Shown here: positions 52,310 through 60,024 of the stretch, piece after piece | How the letters are laid out: the number at the start of each line of letters is the position of its first letter | Position numbering within the stretch: the stretch's first letter is position 1 | Source: Cohnella hashimotonis | Lineage (GTDB): Bacteria; Bacillota; Bacilli; Paenibacillales; Paenibacillaceae | Length of the DNA stretch: 64,000 bases | Reading direction: 5' to 3' | Assembly (NCBI RefSeq): GCF_030014955.1 | Contig: NZ_JAGRPV010000001.1 | Coordinates: 7,961,501-8,025,500, forward strand | Position numbers and translations under genes: made by a program | The notes under the pieces: model-generated | Database searches by the model: none | What the model saw: the letters and a program-made list of their open reading frames with translations, nothing else | What the model was told of the DNA's origin: nothing

Positions 52310-52338
52310 AGCCTGCCTGCGAATCTAGTAGGCAGGCT
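52310..52338. terminator. Hairpin after the queC-like gene
   Basis: 9-bp perfect stem AGCCTGCCT / AGGCAGGCT with an 11-base loop; the following tract TAAGTTTATT is only weakly T-rich, so termination is uncertain. Confidence 0.4.
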
Positions 52339-52346
52339 TAAGTTTA

Positions 52347-52715
52347 TTAATTGTGAATGATTTGTTCATGGTGCTGATTTTCATTCATCGGTGGAATTTG
52401 TTGGTTACTAAGGGAAAGAGTTATTTGATCTATCTTCCTCTCCTTAGTCACCGTAATCTCCTTTATCAGGGCATGCACAAGTTGCTTACGCCTTTCATGG
52501 CTTATATTCCCGAAAATGGTATTAAACTTGACTAACAAGTCCCTAACGGCTTGAAGGCAAGGCGATTCTTGTTCAAGTCGCAGATGGAGATGTATCCGCT
52601 GGCGATTTTTTCTTGGCGTTAGTTGAAAATAGACTTGGACAATTAGAATTGAAAGTGAAGCGATATTGGGCTTACAAAGTATCTTAGACGGCAATAGACG
52701 AAGACGATTTACCAA
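52347..52715 (-). pseudogene. Large serine recombinase remnant (C-terminal end)
   Basis: The last 70 codons read DLLVKFNTIFGNISHERRKQ, LVHALIKEITV, KERKIDQITLSLSNQ, the typical C-terminal module of large serine recombinases. The first 50 codons are not protein-like. No catalytic domain is nearby, so this is a relic of a mobile element. Beyond it (52716-52883) is non-coding debris. Confidence 0.55.
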
Positions 52716-52883
52716 GCCTATTAGCGGTGCTAAGATCGCCTGAGTTTTCGATTGCCCAGCACTATTGTAAGAAAAGCTATAAGAAGAATCGACTTTTTGT
52801 AATACGGTCCTTCAGGTAGCTTCAATCAATAACGTCTTATCCCATGCTGATGGACCACCTTATAGCGAAATTCAAGACGATGC

Positions 52884-53096
52884 TTAGTAGGAAGGGGCTT
52901 TTCCGGACAAAGGAAAAGCCCCTTCTGCCATAGTATCAGCAGATGGGGCTAAGCTTAAAAAATGCTTCTCGGTCTCCTCGTTGAAGGTTAGCTCGACGTT
53001 GCCGACGCGCTTCCACTTGGCGTCCGGCAGCGTCGTAGTTGTAATCGGCCCGGTGCCCTCCAGATCATAATCCAGCTCGCCGAGCTCGTTAGACAC
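52884..53096 (-). pseudogene. Chimeric RHS/recombinase fragment
   Basis: 70 codons in one frame. The first part, NELGELDYDLEGTGPITTTT, is close to the RHS segment NELGELAYNVDGAGHRTDYS of locus 2. The second, VELTFNEETEKHFLSLAPSA, is a serine-recombinase C-terminus. It lies directly downstream of the locus 2 immunity gene and records a recombination between an RHS gene copy and a mobile element. Confidence 0.55.
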
Positions 53097-53105
53097 CAGT
53101 GGTAT

Positions 53106-53372
53106 TTATGAGTTTATTATCTCATCACGCATCTTGCATATTAATAAGTCCTCATCCATTGAGATAGGATATAAATCACCGTCTTCAAATAGATTCTTAG
53201 TTGCTCCGTCATAACTATCAGCATATTCAATAACGAAGGACTCTAATGAGTTAAGAAAAGTTAATTTGAGATATTTTCCCTCAGATTCATATACTTCGAA
53301 ATTATTAATTTTTCTTTTTTTATAATTTAAATCCGAAAGTAGCGCTATAATTTTATCTTTGATTGAGTCCAT
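53106..53372 (-). CDS. Candidate immunity protein for RHS locus 2
   Basis: 88 residues, acidic, with no signal peptide: a helical start MDSIKDKIIALLSDLNYKKR, then beta strands (FEVYESEGKYLKLTF, ESFVIEYADSY) and an acidic end. It begins 16 bp after the stop of the locus 2 RHS gene and is AT-rich like the toxin domain. A cytosolic immunity protein fits a toxin that acts inside cells. No family is recognised. Confidence 0.65.
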   Translation of the reverse strand: MDSIKDKIIALLSDLNYKKRKINNFEVYESEGKYLKLTFLNSLESFVIEYADSYDGATKNLFEDGDLYPISMDEDLLICKMRDEIINS

Positions 53373-53388
53373 AACGCACCTCTAAGAT

Positions 53389-56300
53389 TTATTTTATAAG
53401 ATTTCCTTTCATGTCAAATCTCTGTGTTCCGTTGCTTCCTGAAGAGATTTTATAATATGGAACGTCCCCATGATAACTACTCCCTGGATGATATTGCAAT
53501 ATTCTATCACCACCCCAATTAACTTTAAATCCTCCACCTTCTTCAAAAGGCACTCCTGTATAGTTTCGACTCTTATTTAGTGGTGTAGGATTATACCCAT
53601 TATCTTTTAGGTACTTATAAAGCTGTTTAGGCTTTATTCCTTTCAACTTACTAGGGTCGTTCAAAATATCATCTAGTCCATTTAGATTCTTCAGAGTATT
53701 TCCCGCACCCTTAGCACCAAAAAACTTCTTTGAAGCATTCCATGCTTTAGACACGGCGGTTTTAGTCGCACTATATGCGGAAGGAATCTTTGAAATCCCC
53801 TCGGTTACAAATCCACCGCAGATCGGATCATAAGCACAGCCAATGAACGCGTCCGATATGCCCGATTGATCCCAATCCAAATGCACAGCATGAGGAGGAT
53901 ACCACTTTCCCTTATATTCCCCGGCATTATAAATATACCTTCCATAGTTAAAAGCATTATTATCATTTATATACCGATTCGAATCGTCACTACATTGGCC
54001 AGGATGTGAATAATACTTACCATTAACTGTAGCGGAGCACCAATACCCCGTCGGGTCCACATTCACCAGCGGATTGTTCTGCACATACACATACGCATTC
54101 AAGCTCTGCGGGCTATTTACCCGACCCTCGTACGTATCCTCTGAAATAAACCGCCCCAGACCCGGATCATACCAACGCGCACGCAGGTATTGCAGCGTCG
54201 TCAGCTCATCCCAATACTCGCCGGCGTAGCCGAACGGGTTGTCGATGGTCTCACTCGAGACAAGCGGATTGCCCCAGATGTCATAGCTGTATTCATTCAG
54301 CAAGGTGCCGTTCGCTTGGCGAAGAGCTGTGACGTCGCCATGACCGTTGTGCAGGTAGTAAGCTTTATTACCCGCAGCATTCTCACGGTACAGCAGCTGA
54401 GCGCCGCGCACGTAGCGAGCCTTAAATGTAACGGTGCTGCCGGAGACCGTACCTTCGGCGATAATGTTCGCACCGTCATAGTAGTAGCGGGTCGTCGTGC
54501 TCACGCCGCCCACAGACTGGGTGCGCTCGGTCATCAGGCCGTCGCCGTTGTACTTGTAGCTGACGGTGTCGCCGTTGCGCGTAACTGTGCTGAGCTGCTC
54601 GGCATCGTCGTAGGTGTAGTCGATGGTGTCGGTGGTCGGGTTCTGAATGCTGGACTCCAGCGTCAGACGGTTGCCCTTGGCGTCGTAAGTGTAGGTCTCG
54701 CTGCCTTCGGAGTTGGTCAGAATCTGATTCAGGCCGTCGTACGTAAAAGTCCCGGTCGTCGTGCCGTCGTCGCGGGTGAGAATGTTGCCGTTGTTGTCAT
54801 AGGTGTAGTCGTAATCCTGGCTGAACCCTGTGCCGGATTGCGCAAGCTTCGTCAGACGGCCGTAACCGTCATGCGTATACGTCTCGAGCAGGCTGCCGCC
54901 CGCCAGCTTCAACTGGTACAGCTGCGAAGACTTCTTGTAGCTAGGATCGGTTGTCGTCAGATTGTCGCGATAGACGTACTCACCCTGCGTGGCACCGTCA
55001 ACGGTTACTTTTTTAATCTGATCGTCTTGATTGAACTCGTAGTTGATGACTTTGCCGAAAGGATCGGTGATGGAGCTTACTTGGCCGTTGTCGTAATAAC
55101 TGTACTGAATAAACTTGCCGTCCGGATAGATGACCTTCTCCAGCTGATTGTCCAGCCGGTAAAAGTACTGCGTTGTTCCTGTCTCGTCGGTCATTGACTT
55201 GCGAAGGCCGTTTTTGTAATACGTGTAGCTGCCGTTCTCTGCACCGCTCGCCCAGCTCTTCAGACGATTGAGCTCGTCATACGTGTTGGTGACAGTCGTT
55301 CCCTTGCGCGTCGTACCGCCGGTCAGGTTGCTGTTGTCATCATAGGTGTACAACTCGGTGCCTTGAACGGAGTCTTTCTTGGACAAACGACGTCCCAGCT
55401 CATCGTAGTTATAGACAATGGACGACAAGTCCGGAAACACTTTCTCGGTCAAGCTGCCCAGCTGATTGTACTTGTAGGAGGTCGTTGTCGGTGCCGTTGG
55501 ATCGGCAGCCTGCGTCACGCCGCCAAGCAGATGGCGTCCGTTTGCCTTGAAGCTGCTGATGCCGCCCATCGCATCGGTTGTCTGCGACTTGAATGGGTCG
55601 CCGCCGATTTCATACGAAGTGCTCGTCGTCAGCGGGCTTGTGCCGATGTCGCCTTGAATTTGCGTGCCGGTTGTACGACCGATTGCATCCGTCGTCTGTG
55701 TCACGGCAGCACCGTAATCGCTGGTCGTCGTCGATTGATGCAGCAGGTCGTTGAAGGCTTGGCCCAGGATGCGCCCCTCGCCCGACGTCGTAGATACTTG
55801 GCGTCCGGCAGCATCGTAGCTATAGTCGGTCCGGTGCCCGGCACCATCAACATTATAGGCCAATTCGCCAAGCTCATTGTAAAAGTTGGTCAGCAAGTCG
55901 TAGAACACGCGCGAGTTGTTGTTATTGATTTTCTCCATCTGAACCTTGTACAAGCGGCCCAGGCCGTCATAAATCTCAGTCGTCTTCTTGCCTTCCTCGT
56001 CGGTCGAGACGAGCGTCGCTTGCTGCTGGTTCGTGTTGTAGGAGAAATCGTACGTACGCGTTCCCGCCGCCGTTTCTCCCGTAACCTTCTTGTTCGTAAT
56101 CTGCGTCAGACGGCCGACAGGGTCGTAGGCATAGGATTCTTCGCTGCCCGCAGGCGCACCGGCGGCAACGGCGTTGCCGTCATAATGCTTGGTCACACGT
56201 CCGGTCGGGAGGTCGTAAACGTAGCGTTCCTCCAGCGTCTTCGTGCCGGTGCTGCTCGTTACGTACTGCTTGATGCTGGTCGGGTATGCGTTCTTGTACG

Positions 56301-58089
56301 CTGCATCGTAGCCGATATCCGTGCGCTGGCTTTTGCCGGCCTCGAGCGTCTGCGTCACGCGGGTGACATTGCCGTAGCTGTCGTACAAGTAGTTCCACTG
56401 AAGGCTAGCCGGCTGGCCGGTATCGTCCTTGTAGTTTTGCGTCGTTGCGTTAATCTGGGGCTTGGCGCTGTCGATCGTATGGACGATGTCATCGGTCAGA
56501 ATGCCGGAGACCGTCGTCTGTTCGCGTTTGGCGAGTCCTCGATATTGCGTGTCGTACGTGTAGGTACTGACATGGCCGACCGCATTGGTCGCGGTGAGTA
56601 CATTGCCATAATTATCGTAGGTGTACGAAGTCGTCTCCGTACCGGATGCAGCAGGCGTCTGCGTGTAGTCGTGGCTCGTCTGCGTGACCGTCGTCGGCAG
56701 TTCCTTCGTCGTATCATAGGCGTAGCCTGTCTCGCTCTTGTATTCGCCGGTCTTCTCGAGCGTCGTATTCGTGACGAGATGCTGTCCGTTGAGCGAGGTC
56801 GTCAGCGATATTTTCTCGATGGGTGTGACATTGGAGGCTGCGTTTGGATTCGTGATCATCGTGCGCTTGGTTGAATAGGCGGTTTGCGCAGGATCCGTGA
56901 AGTCGGCATTGTTCGTGTAATCAAAGGTCGTCAGGTTCATCTTGTCGTACTTGATCTGATCATAGCGGGAAGCGACACGGTAGTAACCGATGCTGCCGTT
57001 GCTGCCCAGGTGCTTGGTGGCCGGTGTGTACGTGTACCGGCTGCTCGATCCGGTAGGATACGTAATCTGTGTTAGATTGGCATATAGTGTGTCCTCTGCC
57101 GAAGGGCCCGAGGTTGTGTCATAATCGAACTCGGCGTTGCCTTTATCGTAAGCGTAGCTCGTCGTCTCGCCGAGCTCGTTCTCGGCGGAAGTGAGATTGC
57201 GCTTCTTGCCCTCGTTGCTGATCAGCGTCTTGCGGTATACGAATTGCTTGCCGGATGCGTAGTTAACGGTGACCGAGTTCGAAGTATATGCGAACGTAAT
57301 CTCCCGATTTAGCGTATCGATAATCTTGCTGATGAGGGGAGATGCCGCGCCTTCGAGGATCGGCTGGTTGGCATACTGCACGAGAATGACGTTGCCGTAG
57401 GCATCCTTGGTGCCGATCCAGTTGCCTGCGCTGTTGAAGTACACGCTCGTACCGAGCGTATCCGTCATTTTGTAGGCGGCCGTAGCGGACACCGACGTGC
57501 CTGCGGCATTGTTCGTCGTCAGCGTCTCGGTCGACGGTGCGAACGTCAGGTCCTGAAGCGGGTGATCGACAAAGCCGTTGCCGCCTGCCGCTACTTCGTA
57601 GACGGTGCCGTCGGACAGATGCGCGAGCAGCTTCGTGCCGCGAATCTCCAAGGACGGAAACGCAAAGGACCAGCCCACACCCAGATTCCAAGTGCGCTCT
57701 TCGTAGGACGTTGCCTCTCTCTGATTGTCATAGTCGAAGCCTGCAGAGGAGCTCTCAGCGACGGCCTTCGGCGTCCAGACCAGGGCCGCGTTGCTCTGAT
57801 AAATCCGGCTGACGGTGACGTCGAGTCCGTTGCGGCCGGGCAGCGTAAAGTCGGTGACGCCGTACTTGAGCGCGCCGGATACGTCGGAGATTTGCTCTCC
57901 CTCGGCGACGCCGGACGATGGCGAATTGGCGGCCATCTCGTAGAGGGCCTTCGGCGTTTCGATGCCGTTAAGGATGGCGGAGTTGTCGACGCTGTCGCTG
58001 GCATACGCGCGCGGGGGGATCGGTACGACAGCCAAGCTGGCTGCCAGTAGCAGATTAAGAATAAGGGACAGGCGGTTTTTCTTCTTCAC
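53389..58089 (-). CDS. RHS/YD-repeat polymorphic toxin with putative nuclease-type C-terminus (locus 2)
   Basis: 1566 residues from a GTG at 58089 after GAGGAG, with signal peptide LSLILNLLLAASLAVVPIPP. Dozens of YD repeats (YDYTYDNNGNILTRDDGTTT) fill about 120-1320. The core end reads LQYLRARWYDPGLGRFISED and NAYVYVQNNPLVNVDPTGY, with the canonical DPxG. The AT-rich 220-residue tip ends with GVPFEEGGGFKVNWGGDR, ILQYHPGSSYHGDVPYYKIS and GTQRFDMKGNLIK, with conserved His and Arg residues. Tails of this type recur in Firmicute polymorphic toxins and look like small RNases, but I cannot name the class with certainty. A new GC level at about 54050 marks the toxin swap point. Confidence 0.85.
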   Translation of the reverse strand: MKKKNRLSLILNLLLAASLAVVPIPPRAYASDSVDNSAILNGIETPKALYEMAANSPSSGVAEGEQISDVSGALKYGVTDFTLPGRNGLDVTVSRIYQSNAALVWTPKAVAESSSAGFDYDNQREATSYEERTWNLGVGWSFAFPSLEIRGTKLLAHLSDGTVYEVAAGGNGFVDHPLQDLTFAPSTETLTTNNAAGTSVSATAAYKMTDTLGTSVYFNSAGNWIGTKDAYGNVILVQYANQPILEGAASPLISKIIDTLNREITFAYTSNSVTVNYASGKQFVYRKTLISNEGKKRNLTSAENELGETTSYAYDKGNAEFDYDTTSGPSAEDTLYANLTQITYPTGSSSRYTYTPATKHLGSNGSIGYYRVASRYDQIKYDKMNLTTFDYTNNADFTDPAQTAYSTKRTMITNPNAASNVTPIEKISLTTSLNGQHLVTNTTLEKTGEYKSETGYAYDTTKELPTTVTQTSHDYTQTPAASGTETTSYTYDNYGNVLTATNAVGHVSTYTYDTQYRGLAKREQTTVSGILTDDIVHTIDSAKPQINATTQNYKDDTGQPASLQWNYLYDSYGNVTRVTQTLEAGKSQRTDIGYDAAYKNAYPTSIKQYVTSSTGTKTLEERYVYDLPTGRVTKHYDGNAVAAGAPAGSEESYAYDPVGRLTQITNKKVTGETAAGTRTYDFSYNTNQQQATLVSTDEEGKKTTEIYDGLGRLYKVQMEKINNNNSRVFYDLLTNFYNELGELAYNVDGAGHRTDYSYDAAGRQVSTTSGEGRILGQAFNDLLHQSTTTSDYGAAVTQTTDAIGRTTGTQIQGDIGTSPLTTSTSYEIGGDPFKSQTTDAMGGISSFKANGRHLLGGVTQAADPTAPTTTSYKYNQLGSLTEKVFPDLSSIVYNYDELGRRLSKKDSVQGTELYTYDDNSNLTGGTTRKGTTVTNTYDELNRLKSWASGAENGSYTYYKNGLRKSMTDETGTTQYFYRLDNQLEKVIYPDGKFIQYSYYDNGQVSSITDPFGKVINYEFNQDDQIKKVTVDGATQGEYVYRDNLTTTDPSYKKSSQLYQLKLAGGSLLETYTHDGYGRLTKLAQSGTGFSQDYDYTYDNNGNILTRDDGTTTGTFTYDGLNQILTNSEGSETYTYDAKGNRLTLESSIQNPTTDTIDYTYDDAEQLSTVTRNGDTVSYKYNGDGLMTERTQSVGGVSTTTRYYYDGANIIAEGTVSGSTVTFKARYVRGAQLLYRENAAGNKAYYLHNGHGDVTALRQANGTLLNEYSYDIWGNPLVSSETIDNPFGYAGEYWDELTTLQYLRARWYDPGLGRFISEDTYEGRVNSPQSLNAYVYVQNNPLVNVDPTGYWCSATVNGKYYSHPGQCSDDSNRYINDNNAFNYGRYIYNAGEYKGKWYPPHAVHLDWDQSGISDAFIGCAYDPICGGFVTEGISKIPSAYSATKTAVSKAWNASKKFFGAKGAGNTLKNLNGLDDILNDPSKLKGIKPKQLYKYLKDNGYNPTPLNKSRNYTGVPFEEGGGFKVNWGGDRILQYHPGSSYHGDVPYYKISSGSNGTQRFDMKGNLIK

Positions 58090-58160
58090 GCGTATGTTCT
58101 CCTCACTTTTTCGGTCATGATAGATGTCTCAATAAGCAGGTCGAGAGATTCAGGGAGGCG

Positions 58161-59639
58161 TTACTCGGCCGGCTCGGTCTCCTCCGTCAATGCCGACGAA
58201 TTCACGATCAGTTCCCGTTTTGTCAGATTGCCGTGGGCATCGTACGTGAAGTGGATGCGATCGCCGTTCGGGAGCACGATGTCCTGCAGACGGTTTTGGG
58301 CGTCATAGACGTATTGGAACAATTGCAGCGTGTTAAGGTTAAAAAGGGAATTTTTCTTCAACAAACTTTCGGGCGTGTCGTAACGGATGTGCAGCTGCGG
58401 TCGTGCCGACAAATCGGCGGCTTGCGAGGAGGCCAGCGTCAACAGGTCGTTGCTGTCGGAAGCGAGCGCAAGGCCGTAATTCGGTTGAGTTCCGCTTACC
58501 CATTCGGAAGCGAGCGCCTTAATCGGCAGTTTGAGCGATTTGACCCCGGTGACCGCAGCATTGCCGTAAGGCGCGCCATCTCCGTCGAGGGCAGCCAGTG
58601 CTTCCGGTGCGTCGGCACCGGTCGGATCTGCGGCGCTCCAAGCCGAGTCATGGCGAAGCACGGACACTTGCGCTTGCGCTGCTTGAGCGGCAGGGGTCAC
58701 AAGGACGGATAAGTACGCATCTTGCACGGTTATATTTGCGGGCAAGGCCGCCAAATTGAACTGAAGGTGCGCGTAAATGTTATTTTCCTGCGCGCGGCCT
58801 ACCTTAAGCAGGGGAGCGCCGTCGGCATCCCTGTCTGCATATACGGCCCCTGCTACCGACAACTCCTGGCCGGCAGCCTCTTCAGCATCGTCATGGATCT
58901 GCACCGCATGCTGGATCGCGACGGGATACGTCAATCCGGCCAAGTCCGGCTTCAGATCGAGATAGTCATGGCCATTCGCTTGGCGAAGCGATTGAGCGAC
59001 CGGGCGGGTCTGGCCTACGGCATCCCGCAGCCAGGCTTCGGGCAGGCGGAGATCGCCTGCGGTCAGGTCCGCCGATAGGCCGCCTGTCACTTCGAAGGCA
59101 AACGAAGCGGGGGCGTCTGCGGATTGCAGCGTCAGCGTTTCTTGGACGGCGTTATCGGTTAAAGCTAGAGTAGCTTCGGTATTTGTCCACGGAGAAGCGT
59201 AGACGACGCGACGATTCGAGGCGATTGAGCCCGTAGCAGCGTTAGCGTCTACCGGCAATAGAGCAAGAGAAGATTCGCCGAATCCGATTTGATAGCCTTG
59301 GGCGTAATCGGCGGGAAGCTCAGCTTGATAGGGCGTACCGGCGCTATGATAGCCTGCGTCGCCCGCGGTGAGCAGCGACGGTTTGATTTCCTGCCATTTG
59401 CCGCTAGCATCGCGGTATTGGACTGGTTTGGCAAAAAGTACAGCTTCGTAGCTGCCGTCCGAGTAGAGATAGGTCTGGCTTGTCGTCGTCCGGCTGTCAG
59501 TCACTTCTTTGACGATGGTCGCAGGTTTAGCCGGATGGACCCCACCGGTCTTGATGGCAGCGAACGACGACACCGGCAGCAGGGATAGTCCCAGCGCCGT
59601 GAGCAGAATGAGAGACCCTGTGCGATAGTGCTTTGACAT
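58161..59639 (-). CDS. Secreted WapA-type N-terminal partner protein (locus 2)
   Basis: 492 residues from the ATG at 59639, preceded by GGAGGAAT and starting with a signal peptide (SLILLTALGLSLLPVSSFAA). It shares the wall-associated head with locus 1: SDGSYEAVLFAKPVQYRDAS, the Val/Ser-rich body, LTYPVAIQHAV and a DNRLRE-like jelly roll (NNIYAHLQFNLAALPANITV). It lacks the fibronectin and PPC domains of locus 1. Near its end it has two YD-type repeats (YVYDAQNRLQDIVLPNG, then FTYDAHGNLTKRELI). It is 71 bp upstream of the RHS gene on the same strand. The product is presumably exported with the RHS protein and assembles with it. Confidence 0.8.
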   Translation of the reverse strand: MSKHYRTGSLILLTALGLSLLPVSSFAAIKTGGVHPAKPATIVKEVTDSRTTTSQTYLYSDGSYEAVLFAKPVQYRDASGKWQEIKPSLLTAGDAGYHSAGTPYQAELPADYAQGYQIGFGESSLALLPVDANAATGSIASNRRVVYASPWTNTEATLALTDNAVQETLTLQSADAPASFAFEVTGGLSADLTAGDLRLPEAWLRDAVGQTRPVAQSLRQANGHDYLDLKPDLAGLTYPVAIQHAVQIHDDAEEAAGQELSVAGAVYADRDADGAPLLKVGRAQENNIYAHLQFNLAALPANITVQDAYLSVLVTPAAQAAQAQVSVLRHDSAWSAADPTGADAPEALAALDGDGAPYGNAAVTGVKSLKLPIKALASEWVSGTQPNYGLALASDSNDLLTLASSQAADLSARPQLHIRYDTPESLLKKNSLFNLNTLQLFQYVYDAQNRLQDIVLPNGDRIHFTYDAHGNLTKRELIVNSSALTEETEPAE

Positions 59640-60024
59640 TTCCAGCGATTCCTCCGATTCTATGAATGTAGAATTAGGCCGTTTGACGCAGTGAACGTTT
59701 ACCTCTCTACTCCTTTCTACCAATGAGTATGGCGATTGTAGTTCGAACGCAGTATGTAGGATGGGAAATATCGCCTATCCCTCTTAACCCATAATTCACC
59801 AGTTAAAACACTTGTGATTTAAAAAGTGTTTATTTTCTATTTGAGAGCACTAAATATAGTTAATTTCAAAACGAAAAAGAACGCTTACGATGCGCTCTTC
59901 TTTTGATGTTAGAACCGTTAGTGTCATTTGCAAGCTGGCGTTTAAAATCCGCAGTACGCTACAGGAGAAGCGAGCATTTTGTCGAATTGTAGCCTATAGT
60001 AACGTTAAATGTGGAGGACTCCCC
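59640..60024. promoter_or_regulatory. Divergent intergenic region before the MalT-like regulator
   Basis: AT-rich, with an inverted repeat AAACACTT (59806-59813) and AAGTGTTT (59824-59831) that could be an operator. No clear promoter can be assigned. The regulator's ribosome binding site is GTGGAGG at 60011. Confidence 0.35.

Noticed and set aside
54190..56874. Long plus-strand frames opposite the locus 2 RHS gene
   Set aside because: They are antisense to YD repeats; the composition is Arg/Val-rich and lacks domains.
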